Positions 26,973-35,290 of a stretch of DNA of 64,000 nt are shown here, one piece after another (positions within the stretch are counted from its first letter, which is position 1; every line of letters begins with the position of its first letter). This DNA comes from Polaromonas jejuensis NBRC 106434 (GTDB lineage: Bacteria; Pseudomonadota; Gammaproteobacteria; Burkholderiales; Burkholderiaceae_C): assembly GCF_001598235.1 (NCBI RefSeq), contig NZ_BCYO01000001.1, positions 310,001-374,000 of the forward strand. Direction: 5' to 3'. The notes under the pieces were generated by a model. It did not search any database and was not told the origin of the DNA. It saw nothing but the letters and a program-made list of their open reading frames with translations. Made by a program: the position numbers and the translations under genes.

Positions 26973-28004
26973 GTGAAAGCCCAAGCGAAGAAGACCCTAA
27001 CGTCCGCCAAGGCCGCTGCCAAGTCAGCCGGCAAGGTGGCCGTGAAGGGCAAGCCAGCGCCCAAAGCCGCAGCCAGGACCGCGGTCCCGGTCACGAAAAA
27101 AGCAGTCAAGCCCGTTCAGCCCGTTGCCAAAGCCAGGTCGGCGCCCAAACCCGTCGCCTCCAAGGCCGTCGCCAAAAAAGCCGCCAAGCCGTCAAGCCAG
27201 GCGGCTTCCCAGAAAAAGCCGATTCCGGCCCCCAGCAAGAAAGCAGTGGCCACACCAGCCAAACCCGTGACTAAACCATTGCCGAAACCTGCCGCGAAAG
27301 CGCCTGCCAAGCCCGCCAAAGACAGCCATGCCGCCGGCAGCGCCAAAGTGGCGCCGCCGGCGCCTGTCCCGGCCCCGGTGCTCATGGCGCCCAAGCCCTT
27401 GAAGCCGGGACGACGCAGTTCAGCCCGAACCGCAGTCCAATCCCCTCCGCCCGCACCCATGGTGCCAACCCATGCGCCTGACGCAGCCAAAGCCAGTTAC
27501 TCCACCATGACCGAACGCGTGATTGCGCCGCCCTTCCAGGCGGCCGCCCCCAAAGACCCCAAGCTTGCCAACAACTGGAAGACCAAGCCTGCCGACCAGC
27601 TGACCGACGAGGAAGTCAAGGCCATGCCCGACTCCGAGTACATGAACGAAAAGCAGCTGGCCTTCTTTCGCCACAAGCTGTCGGTGCTCAAGCAGGAGAT
27701 TCACAACAGCGCCGGCGAAACCACCGAACACCTGCGCGAAGACACCGTCGTGGTGCCCGATCCGGCCGATCGCGCCACCATTGAAGAAGAGCATGCGCTC
27801 GAATTGCGCACCCGCGACCGCGAACGCAAGCTGCTCAAGAAGATCGAGCAGTCGATTGCCCGCATTGATTCCGGTGACTACGGCTACTGCGACGAGACTG
27901 GCGAACCCATTGGCGTCGGCCGCCTGATTGCCCGTCCCACGGCCAATTTGTCGCTGGAAGCACAGCAACGCCGTGAGCTCAAGCAAAAAATGTTTGGCGA
28001 TTAA
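26973..28004 (+). CDS. dksA: DksA with a long histone-like Lys/Ala/Pro tail
   Basis: A 343-residue protein. Residues 1-175 are Ala/Lys/Pro-rich and basic, like histone H1 or AlgP tails. From about 205 it is DksA: the coiled-coil tip DPADRA (the DxxDxA motif that acts in the polymerase channel) and a C-terminal zinc-finger region, DYGYCDETGEPIGVGRLIAR. Of the four zinc cysteines only Cys306 remains; the others are Thr, Ser and Ala, as in zinc-independent DksA types. It modulates RNA polymerase with ppGpp. GTG at 26973 is chosen for AGGAGA at 26961. The tail roughly doubles the usual 140-150 residues and could bind DNA or RNA. Confidence 0.9.
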   Translation: MKAQAKKTLTSAKAAAKSAGKVAVKGKPAPKAAARTAVPVTKKAVKPVQPVAKARSAPKPVASKAVAKKAAKPSSQAASQKKPIPAPSKKAVATPAKPVTKPLPKPAAKAPAKPAKDSHAAGSAKVAPPAPVPAPVLMAPKPLKPGRRSSARTAVQSPPPAPMVPTHAPDAAKASYSTMTERVIAPPFQAAAPKDPKLANNWKTKPADQLTDEEVKAMPDSEYMNEKQLAFFRHKLSVLKQEIHNSAGETTEHLREDTVVVPDPADRATIEEEHALELRTRDRERKLLKKIEQSIARIDSGDYGYCDETGEPIGVGRLIARPTANLSLEAQQRRELKQKMFGD

Positions 28005-28041
28005 CCGCCGCAGGCCGGCAGAACGCTCTTAATCGCATCCC

Positions 28042-29838
28042 ATGTCCAAAGAAGATACCGCACCAGGCTTGCTTTCCAAGATGGTGAAGTTCGTCCGGAA
28101 TCCGGCCACGAACTGGTCGGAGCTGGACACATTGCAAGCCGATCGCGACGACGCCATCAGCAAGCAGTTGCTCAAGGAGATGATTGAGCGCAAGCGGCAG
28201 AACGACTTTGTACGCAAGCGCGAATTCGACATGTTGCGCAAGATGCGCAAGCGTGAGGCCATGGTGGGTCTGGGGCCGGATGGGGGCGGCAAGCCCTCGT
28301 TCTTTCAAAGCAGCATCCCTTCCAGGCCGGATGACCGGGCGTCCACGATCAAGAAGATCGATGAGATCGAAGCCCAGATGGCCATGCAGTGGTGGAAGAC
28401 CAAGAGCGCCAATGCGCCGGACAACTCGGTTCATGTGCCACTGATGTCTCAAGACAAGGGGCCTGTCACGCAGGGGCCTTTAGACAGCGCGCTGCCCACC
28501 GCCTACCGGGCGACGGCGCCGGCAGGGCTGCCGCCCAGGGCCGCGGACGCTGCAACGGCGCAAGATGCGCCGCCAACCCGGCCGGACGCGCTGCCCAATA
28601 TGCCTGCGTCTGCAAGCGCCGCCGGTCGCCCCGGTAATACGATAGGCACGATAGGCGCTTTGTCGGGCATGGGCGCTGGCAACGACCAGGCATCGGGTTT
28701 TACGCCTTCCAAATTCACGGCGGTGGAGGTGGAAGAAGCCATGGCGCACGATGCGGAACTTGAAGAGGCGGCGATCCGTTTTGCCAATGGCGATGATGCC
28801 GGGGCCGAGGCGGGGCTGCTGGAAATTCTCGGGCCGGGCGGCTTGCGCGCGGGGCATGCCGAAACCTGGTTGACGCTGTTTGACCTGTACCGCGCCACGG
28901 CCCAGCAGGGCAAATTCGAGTCGGCGGCGATCGGCTTTGCCGAGCGTTTTGACCGTTCGGCACCGCAGTGGTTTTCAATGCCGGACATGGTGAAAAAGCT
29001 CAAACCAGCGGGCAAGACCAGCAACGGGCCTGCCGCCGACTGGGTCTGCCCCTCGGTGGTGGGCATCCAGACGGTCGCGGCGCTGAAAGCGGCCATGGCC
29101 AAGGCGCCCATGCCGTGGCGCCTCGACTGGCACAACCTCAAAACCCTTGAAGCGGCCGCCGTCGAGCCCTTGCACCAGGTGTTCCGCACCTGGGCGGCGC
29201 AGCCGGTGCAACTGCGCTTCATTGGCGACGCCCAGCTGAGGAAGGTGCTGAAAGACGCCACGCCTTCGGGTGGCCGCGATGTCGCTCAAAGCTGGTGGCA
29301 GCTCCGCATGGAAGCGCTGCGTGTGACGCGCCAGCCCGATGACTTTGAACTCGCCGCGCTCGATTTCTGTGTCACCTACGAGGTCTCTCCGCCATCATGG
29401 GAGCGTGCGCGCGGTGATTACAAATCGCTGGATGCGCAAGGGGGCGTCATGGGCGGGAACGCCTTCATCGGCGAGGTTTACCGTGACTCGGTACCCTCGG
29501 GCCTCAGCGCGATGGACGCCGACAGCCAGCTCGATGGCCAGAGTTCCGAAATGAGCAATCTTATGTCGGTGGAACTCTCGGGGCAAATCCAGGGTGACGC
29601 GATTGCCGTATTGGACAAGCTGGAAGCCAAGCTCATGGGGGCTGACATGATGCTGATTTCCTGTGCCAAGCTGATACGTGTCGATTTTTCCGCCGCGGGG
29701 ACGCTGCTGAACTGGGTGTCTGCCCGCGCAGCCGAAAACCGCGCTATTCAGTTTTCAGACGTCAATCGCCTGGTCGCCGCTTTTTTCAATGTGATCGGGA
29801 TCTCGGAGCAGGCCAGCGTGGTGGTTCGGATCGACTGA
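28042..29838 (+). CDS. Conserved protein with C-terminal STAS-like domain
   Basis: A 598-residue protein. The N-terminus (MSKEDTAPGLLSKMVKFVRN, then a charged helix LLKEMIERKRQNDFVRKREF) is followed by a low-complexity Pro/Ala linker (about residues 150-220), an all-helical middle, and a C-terminal STAS-like fold ending FNVIGISEQASVVVRID. The segment LISCAKLIRVDFSAAGTLLN resembles the phosphoacceptor loop of anti-sigma antagonists, with Ser in RVDFSAAG. Function unknown; STAS proteins often work in partner-switching. It follows dksA by 37 bp and is probably co-transcribed with it. Confidence 0.75.
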   Translation: MSKEDTAPGLLSKMVKFVRNPATNWSELDTLQADRDDAISKQLLKEMIERKRQNDFVRKREFDMLRKMRKREAMVGLGPDGGGKPSFFQSSIPSRPDDRASTIKKIDEIEAQMAMQWWKTKSANAPDNSVHVPLMSQDKGPVTQGPLDSALPTAYRATAPAGLPPRAADAATAQDAPPTRPDALPNMPASASAAGRPGNTIGTIGALSGMGAGNDQASGFTPSKFTAVEVEEAMAHDAELEEAAIRFANGDDAGAEAGLLEILGPGGLRAGHAETWLTLFDLYRATAQQGKFESAAIGFAERFDRSAPQWFSMPDMVKKLKPAGKTSNGPAADWVCPSVVGIQTVAALKAAMAKAPMPWRLDWHNLKTLEAAAVEPLHQVFRTWAAQPVQLRFIGDAQLRKVLKDATPSGGRDVAQSWWQLRMEALRVTRQPDDFELAALDFCVTYEVSPPSWERARGDYKSLDAQGGVMGGNAFIGEVYRDSVPSGLSAMDADSQLDGQSSEMSNLMSVELSGQIQGDAIAVLDKLEAKLMGADMMLISCAKLIRVDFSAAGTLLNWVSARAAENRAIQFSDVNRLVAAFFNVIGISEQASVVVRID

Positions 29839-29991
29839 ACTCGAGCAATGGCCGGCCTGTTGAGGCTGGCCCATTTTGCGCGCTGGGCTTTTCGCTGCGG
29901 CAGCCTCGGCAGGGGTAAACTCACAAGCACTTCTCCAGATCAGGGCCGTGATGCGCCGCAGGCCGCACGGGGCTTCCAATCCTCGATGGCT

Positions 29992-30057
29992 GCTATCTTT
30001 TTGGTAGCTTTCGTCACCCGTTCCTGCTGGGTCTTGGGTGTTTTCCATATAAAAACC
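29992..30057 (+). repeat. Short dispersed repeat, intergenic copy upstream of mraZ
   Basis: Begins GCTATCTTTTTGGTAGCTTT, then a GC-rich loop, ending in a TTTTCCATATAAAAACC tract. It is longer in the loop than the other copies, so the match is only partial. Confidence 0.4.
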
Positions 30058-30284
30058 GCTCAAGCTGCGCGGTTTCCCCGCCTTCTCTGGCGGCGTGATA
30101 CTTTCCAGTAAACGGAAGTTGCTGCAAGCCTTTGCGGTTCTTGTGGCCTGCGCCACGGCGCTTAAGGAAACACCTTCATTGCTTGTGCTAAGTGCTTAAT
30201 CTAGAACATTTTTTTATTCAAAATACATTTCGGAAACGACTCCCTAAGTGCTTGATTTCATTGAAAAAAATTGTTGCGAATCCC

Positions 30285-30312
30285 TTGCTTCCAGAAGGTT
30301 TCCTGATAAAGT
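30285..30312 (+). promoter_or_regulatory. Candidate sigma-70 promoter of the dcw cluster
   Basis: TTGCTT at 30285-30290, a 16-bp spacer, then TAAAGT at 30307-30312. The -10 runs into the MraZ operator beginning at 30311, so bound MraZ would block this promoter. The boxes are weak, and other AT-rich promoters upstream are possible. Confidence 0.45.
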
Positions 30313-30350
30313 GGGAAAAAGTGCAGTTTAGTGGTGAAAAGTGTTGTTTA
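30311..30350 (+). promoter_or_regulatory. MraZ operator: four GTG-started repeats at 10-bp spacing
   Basis: Four successive 10-bp units begin with GTG: GTGGGAAAAA, GTGCAGTTTA, GTGGTGAAAA, GTGTTGTTTA. MraZ in E. coli and Mycoplasma binds direct repeats of TGGGN separated by 5 nt (10-bp period) upstream of its own gene. Here the phase is exact, ending 14 bp before the mraZ start, although only the first unit has the full GTGGG. MraZ octamers would thus autoregulate the cluster. Confidence 0.8.
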
Positions 30351-30363
30351 AGGGTTTTTAACG

Positions 30364-30792
30364 GTGTTTCAAGGCGCGTCATCTCTAGCTCTCGATGCCA
30401 AAGGTCGGCTGTCCGTGCCGACCCGGTATCGCGACGTGCTGAGCGCGACGGCTTCGGGCCAGCTCACCATGACCAAACACCCGCACGGCTGTCTCATGAT
30501 TTTCCCACGCAACGAATGGGAAAAATTCCGCGAGCGTATCGCGTCGCTGCCCATGGATGCGCAGTGGTGGAAACGGATTTTTTTGGGTAACGCCATGGAT
30601 GTGGACATGGATGCGACCGGTCGCATCCTGGTCTCGCCGGAGTTGCGCGCAGGCGCCGGCATCAGCAAAGACACGGTGCTGCTGGGCATGGGCAGCCACT
30701 TCGAGCTCTGGGATGCTGCGACCTACGCCGCCCAGGAGGCGGAGCAGATGAAGGCCCAAATGCCCGATGTCTTCAGAGATTTTTCTTTTTGA
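30364..30792 (+). CDS. mraZ: Transcriptional repressor MraZ
   Basis: A 142-residue MraZ with two AbrB/SpoVT-like swapped-hairpin domains ([20 protein letters not shown] at residues 1-20 with the second repeat near [18 protein letters not shown]). It binds the operator just upstream and heads the dcw cluster. Starts at GTG, giving the family's FQGAS N-terminus. rsmH follows 9 bp downstream. Confidence 0.95.
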   Translation: MFQGASSLALDAKGRLSVPTRYRDVLSATASGQLTMTKHPHGCLMIFPRNEWEKFRERIASLPMDAQWWKRIFLGNAMDVDMDATGRILVSPELRAGAGISKDTVLLGMGSHFELWDAATYAAQEAEQMKAQMPDVFRDFSF

Positions 30793-30801
30793 AAGAAGAC
30801 G

Positions 30802-31719
30802 GTGCAAGCTACATGGACACATCGCACCGTCTTGTTGAACGAAGCCATAGCGGCGCTTCAAGTCAACCCGGACGGCCACTACATCGATGCGACTTTCGGC
30901 CGCGGCGGACACTCGCGCCTGCTGCTGTCAAAGCTCTCCGCGCTCGGGCGCCTGACAGCCTTCGACAAGGACCTGGATGCCATTGCGGAGGCGAAAACCA
31001 TTGTCGATCCGCGTTTTTCCATCCGTCACGAAGGCTTCATGCACCTGGGCCAGCTGCCTGCGGCGAGTGCGGCGGGGGTGCTGATGGACCTGGGCGTGAG
31101 CTCGCCCCAGATCGACAACCCGGTGCGGGGCTTTTCTTTTCGGCAGGAAGGGCCCCTGGACATGCGCATGGACACCACGCGTGGTCAAAGCGTCGCGGAG
31201 TGGCTGGCCGATGCATCCATAGAAAGCATGGCGGAGGTGATTCGTGACTATGGCGAAGAACGGTTTGCTGGGCAGATCGCAAAGGCGATTGATCGTCGCC
31301 GACAGGAACGGGGGCCTCTTGGAACCACCGCTGAACTGGCCGAAGTCGTGGCTGGCGCGGTCAAAACCCGCGAGCCGGGCAAGGACCCTGCAACGCGCAC
31401 ATTTCAGGCTCTTCGGATTTTCATCAATGCCGAGCTTGAAGAGCTGCAACAGGCGCTAGAAGCGTCACTGAAAGTGCTCCAACCGGGAGGCCGTCTGGTG
31501 GTGATCAGTTTTCATTCGCTCGAGGACCGCATCGTCAAGCAGTTTATCGCCACGCATTCGCGCGAGGTGTTCGACCGGCGCGCCCCGTTTGCGGCACCCA
31601 AAGCCATGAAGCTCAATGCGCTGGGTCGCACCAAGCCCAGTGAAGAGGAAGTGGCCAGCAATCCGCGTTCGCGCAGCGCCGTGATGCGGGTGGCCGAGCG
31701 TACCGGGGTGCTTGAGTGA
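30802..31719 (+). CDS. rsmH: 16S rRNA m4C1402 methyltransferase RsmH
   Basis: A 305-residue SAM-dependent methyltransferase that modifies C1402 of 16S rRNA. Motifs: [15 protein letters not shown], the SAM site [23 protein letters not shown], and the C-terminal [16 protein letters not shown] at 30802 gives the expected WTHRTVLL opening. The stop codon TGA at 31717-31719 is 40 bp before the ftsL ATG. Confidence 0.96.
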   Translation: MQATWTHRTVLLNEAIAALQVNPDGHYIDATFGRGGHSRLLLSKLSALGRLTAFDKDLDAIAEAKTIVDPRFSIRHEGFMHLGQLPAASAAGVLMDLGVSSPQIDNPVRGFSFRQEGPLDMRMDTTRGQSVAEWLADASIESMAEVIRDYGEERFAGQIAKAIDRRRQERGPLGTTAELAEVVAGAVKTREPGKDPATRTFQALRIFINAELEELQQALEASLKVLQPGGRLVVISFHSLEDRIVKQFIATHSREVFDRRAPFAAPKAMKLNALGRTKPSEEEVASNPRSRSAVMRVAERTGVLE

Positions 31720-31759
31720 TGACCCGGCGCTCATTGGCAAGCAGTGTGCGGGGCAGGCC

Positions 31760-32056
31760 ATGGCCCGTCTGAACCTCGTGCTCCTGCTGGCCGTGCTGGT
31801 CAGTGCGCTGTACCTGGTGCACACGCAGTACGAGTCACGCCGGCTCTATGTCGAGCTGGAAAAGGCTGCCGCCCAGAGCCGGAAAATTGAAACGGACAGC
31901 GAGCGCCTGCAGGTGGAAAAGCGTGCCCAGGCCACGCCCCTGAAGGTGGAAAAACTCGCCAGGGATCGCCTGCTGATGCGCACGACAACGCCTGCCATCA
32001 CGCAGTACGTGAGCTACAAGGATGCCGTGACGGCAGAGGCAGGGGCGCATGAGTAA
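31760..32056 (+). CDS. ftsL: Cell division protein FtsL
   Basis: A 98-residue bitopic membrane protein. A short cytoplasmic end (MARLN) precedes the helix LVLLLAVLVSALYLVHTQ, then a periplasmic coiled coil (YESRRLYVELEKAAAQSRK). FtsL joins FtsB and FtsQ to activate FtsWI. ATG at 31760 fits the typical length; a TTG 48 bases upstream, right at the rsmH end, would add a hydrophilic extension. It overlaps ftsI by 8 bases. Confidence 0.9.
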   Translation: MARLNLVLLLAVLVSALYLVHTQYESRRLYVELEKAAAQSRKIETDSERLQVEKRAQATPLKVEKLARDRLLMRTTTPAITQYVSYKDAVTAEAGAHE

Positions 32057-33782
32057 GAGCGTGCGCTACACCTCCAGTCCTTTGCTGGCGAGCAAGACGC
32101 CGGTCTGGCGCAGCAAGTTCATTGTGGCCGGCATTGCGCTGGCCTTCGCCGGGCTGGCCGGCAGGGCGGCCTACATCCAGATTTTTGGCAATGACTTTTT
32201 CCAGCGCCAGGGCGAGGTTCGCTTTGCACGGACCCTGGAGCTGCCTGCCAACCGGGGCCGCATTCTGGACCGCAATGGCCTGATTCTGGCCTCCAGCGTG
32301 CCGGCGCCCAGTATCTGGGCCATTCCGGAAGACGTGGATGCGAGCAAGGCCCAGCTGGCAGAACTGGCCGGGCTGCTGGAAATGCCGCTGGCTGAACTGA
32401 ATAAAAAACTCGCCGATGAGGACAAGACCTTTGTCTGGGTCAAGCGCCAGGTGGACGAGCCGGTGGCCCAGAAAATCCAGGCCCTGGGCATCAAGGGCAT
32501 TTATCAGCGCAAGGAGTACAAGCGCAAATACCCCGAGGGCGAAACCCTTGCGCATGTGGTCGGGTTTACCAATGTGGAAGACCGCGGGCAGGAAGGCGTT
32601 GAGCTGACCTTCAACAAGGAACTCGCCGGCAAGGCGGGTTCCCGGCGCGTGATCAAGGACCGCCTGGGCCGTGTGGTCGAGGGTGTGGGCGAGCAGGTGC
32701 CGCCGGCCGAAGGCAAGGACATCCAGCTGAGCGTCGACAGCAAGGTGCAGTTTTTCGCTTACCAGAAGCTGCGCGACGCTGTGGTCGCGCACAAGGCCAA
32801 GGCCGGCAGTGTGGTCGTGCTCGACGCGATCACCGGCGAGGTGCTGGCGCTCGCCAACTACCCAAGCTATGTGCCCGACAAGCGCCAGAACCTCACGGGC
32901 GAACAGCTGCGCAACCGCGCCCTGACCGACACTTTCGAGCCCGGCTCGACGATGAAGCCGATCACGGTGGCGATGGCGCTCGAGGCGGGCAGAGTGACGC
33001 CGCAGACCATCATAGAAACCGGGCCCGGCCGCTTCAGCATCGGCGGCTTCACCATCAGTGACACCCACAACTACGGCACGCTGACCGTCGAAGGCGTGAT
33101 CCAGAAGTCCAGCAACGTCGGTGCTCTGAAGATTGCGCAAAGGATGAGTCCCCACGAGATGTGGGATACCTATGTCGCCCTCGGCTACGGCCAGAAGCCG
33201 CAGATCCAGTTTCCCGGTGCAGTGACGGGCAGGCTCCGGCCCTGGAAAACCTGGCGTCCCGTCGAGCAGGCGACCATGTCCTATGGCTACGGGCTCTCCG
33301 CTTCGCTGTTCCAGATGGCGCACTCCTACACCGCTTTCGCGCACGACGGGCAAATCATTCCGGTCACCATGCTCAAGAGCCGCGAACCCGCCGTCGGCGT
33401 CAAGGTGTTTTCTGCCGAGAACGCGTACGCGGTGCGCCGGATGCTCCAGATGGCAGCCGCCCCGGGCGGCACCGGCCAACTGGCGCAGACGGTGGGCTAT
33501 TCGGTCGGCGGCAAGTCGGGCACAGCGCACAAGCAGGTCGGCAAGGGCTATGCCAGCAATAAATACCGTGCCTGGTTTACCGGCATGGCGCCCATAGAGT
33601 CGCCGCGCATCATCGTCGCGGTGATGATCGATGAGCCGAGCGACGGCAAGTATTTTGGCGGTGTCGTGGCCGCGCCGGTTTTCAGCGAGGTGGTGCAGCA
33701 GACGCTGCGCATGATGGGGGTGCAGCCCGACGTGAATGTCAAGCCGCAGATCGTGACGCAGGCCGTCGAGGAGTCGTTTTGA
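32049..33782 (+). CDS. ftsI: Peptidoglycan transpeptidase FtsI (PBP3)
   Basis: A 577-residue class B penicillin-binding protein, the division-specific transpeptidase. A membrane anchor near residues 25-45 (IVAGIALAFAGLAGRAAYI) precedes the pedestal domain and the catalytic domain with STMK (in EPGSTMKPITV), SSN (IQKSSNVGAL) and KSGT (GGKSGTAHK). The last triad is KSG rather than KTG. The ATG lies 8 bases inside ftsL. The TTGA at its end overlaps the murE start. Confidence 0.96.
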   Translation: MSKSVRYTSSPLLASKTPVWRSKFIVAGIALAFAGLAGRAAYIQIFGNDFFQRQGEVRFARTLELPANRGRILDRNGLILASSVPAPSIWAIPEDVDASKAQLAELAGLLEMPLAELNKKLADEDKTFVWVKRQVDEPVAQKIQALGIKGIYQRKEYKRKYPEGETLAHVVGFTNVEDRGQEGVELTFNKELAGKAGSRRVIKDRLGRVVEGVGEQVPPAEGKDIQLSVDSKVQFFAYQKLRDAVVAHKAKAGSVVVLDAITGEVLALANYPSYVPDKRQNLTGEQLRNRALTDTFEPGSTMKPITVAMALEAGRVTPQTIIETGPGRFSIGGFTISDTHNYGTLTVEGVIQKSSNVGALKIAQRMSPHEMWDTYVALGYGQKPQIQFPGAVTGRLRPWKTWRPVEQATMSYGYGLSASLFQMAHSYTAFAHDGQIIPVTMLKSREPAVGVKVFSAENAYAVRRMLQMAAAPGGTGQLAQTVGYSVGGKSGTAHKQVGKGYASNKYRAWFTGMAPIESPRIIVAVMIDEPSDGKYFGGVVAAPVFSEVVQQTLRMMGVQPDVNVKPQIVTQAVEESF

Positions 33783-35290
33783 CTACGCAACTCCACAGCC
33801 CTGAGCAGGCCGCATGCTGGTTGCGCGAACGCGTGACCGCCAGCCTCTGCACGGACAGCCGCCAGGTCGGTAGCGGCGATGGATTCATTGCCTGGCCCGG
33901 CGCGGCAACTGATGGCCGAAAGTATGTGGGCGACGCACTCGCTGCGGGTGCACAGGCTTGCCTGGTCGAGCAGGAGGGCGCTGCGGCATACGCTTTCAAG
34001 GATGAACGCGTTGCGACTTATGCGGGACTCAAGGCGGCGACCGGGCCGATAGCCGCGGCTTATTTTGAGGCGCCCAGCCAGCAGTTGCAGGTCGTGGCGG
34101 TCACTGGCACCAATGGCAAGACCTCGACCACATGGTGGCTGGCGCAGGCGCTGGGCCGCCTGGGCCGCAAATGCGGTGTGGTCGGAACCCTGGGTATAGG
34201 TGAGCCTGGGGCCCTGGTTTCCACTGGCCTCACCACCCCTGATCCGGTGCTGCTGCAGCGGCAGTTGCGGCGTTTTGTGGATGAAGGCTTTGCGGCCTGC
34301 GCGCTGGAGGCCTCATCGATCGGCATCGTGGAGCGGCGCCTGGATGCGACGGCCATACAGGTCGCGATCTTCACCAACTTCACGCAGGACCATCTCGATT
34401 ACCACGCCTCCATGCCGGCCTATTGGGAGGCCAAGGCGTTGCTGTTCGACTGGCCCGGGCTGAAGGCGGCCGTCATCAATGTTGACGATCCCCAAGGGGT
34501 TGAGTTGAACGCCTCTCTGGCCGATTCAACGACGGGGCGGGACCTGGATATCTGGACATTTTCATGCGACGGGCCCGCACGGCTGCAAGCGCTCGATATT
34601 CATCACGGGACCCAGGCTTTGCGCTTTGACGTCGTTGAAGGCGCCGAACGCCACAGGATTTCAACCCGCCTGGTGGGGCAGTACAACGTGTCCAACCTGC
34701 TGGGCGTGATGGCGGCCCTGCGTGCGATGGGCCTGCCGCTGGCCGATGCGGTGGGCGCCTGCGCTGATTTGCTGCCGGTGCCTGGCCGCACGGAGACCCT
34801 GGCCATGGAGGGCCTGCCGCTGGCCGTCATTGATTACGCGCATACGCCGGACGCGCTGGAGAAGGTGCTCAGGGCGCTCAGGCCGGTCGCGGCAAGCCGC
34901 GGCGGCCAGCTCTGGTGTGTCTTTGGCTGTGGGGGCGACCGTGACAGCAGCAAGCGCCCGCTGATGGCGGCGGTGGCGGAAAAGGAAGCCGATCAGGTGG
35001 TGGTGACCAGTGACAATCCGCGCAGTGAAAATCCGCTGGCCATTATTTGCCAGATATTGCTGGGCTTGAGCCATAGCGATGTCGTGCATGTGCAGGCAGA
35101 CCGGGGCGCCGCGATTGCCTATGCGCTGAGCCTGGCGCAGCCTCAGGATGTGGTGCTGCTGGCCGGCAAGGGCCATGAGGAGTTTCAGGAGACTGATGGC
35201 GTCAAGCGGCCTTTCTCCGACCGGGCGCATGCCCAGGCCGCCCTGAACGCCGTGCTGGCTGGACGCCGGGCGGGGGGAGACGTCGCATGA
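33779..35290 (+). CDS. murE: UDP-MurNAc-tripeptide synthetase (meso-DAP-adding) MurE
   Basis: A 503-residue Mur ligase that adds meso-diaminopimelate to UDP-MurNAc-Ala-Glu. P-loop [12 protein letters not shown]-terminal UDP-binding domain; the meso-DAP specificity motif DNPR in TSDNPRSENP. The best start is TTG at 33779, which overlaps the ftsI stop as TTGA; a later start would remove part of the UDP-binding domain. The ATGA at its end overlaps murF. Confidence 0.95.
   Translation: MTTQLHSPEQAACWLRERVTASLCTDSRQVGSGDGFIAWPGAATDGRKYVGDALAAGAQACLVEQEGAAAYAFKDERVATYAGLKAATGPIAAAYFEAPSQQLQVVAVTGTNGKTSTTWWLAQALGRLGRKCGVVGTLGIGEPGALVSTGLTTPDPVLLQRQLRRFVDEGFAACALEASSIGIVERRLDATAIQVAIFTNFTQDHLDYHASMPAYWEAKALLFDWPGLKAAVINVDDPQGVELNASLADSTTGRDLDIWTFSCDGPARLQALDIHHGTQALRFDVVEGAERHRISTRLVGQYNVSNLLGVMAALRAMGLPLADAVGACADLLPVPGRTETLAMEGLPLAVIDYAHTPDALEKVLRALRPVAASRGGQLWCVFGCGGDRDSSKRPLMAAVAEKEADQVVVTSDNPRSENPLAIICQILLGLSHSDVVHVQADRGAAIAYALSLAQPQDVVLLAGKGHEEFQETDGVKRPFSDRAHAQAALNAVLAGRRAGGDVA

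Larger units (their letters stand above)
29839..30363. other. 525-bp dcw regulatory region upstream of mraZ
   Basis: Holds a copy of the short repeat family (29992-30057), two direct repeats CTAAGTGCTT-AT 57 bp apart (30188-30200 and 30245-30257), a promoter overlapping the MraZ operator, and an AT-rich stretch 30195-30360. No gene is supported. Confidence 0.6.

Noticed and set aside
31998-33530. Minus-strand open frame over ftsI
   Set aside because: Antisense shadow of ftsI; composition agrees with a mirrored reading of GC-rich codons.
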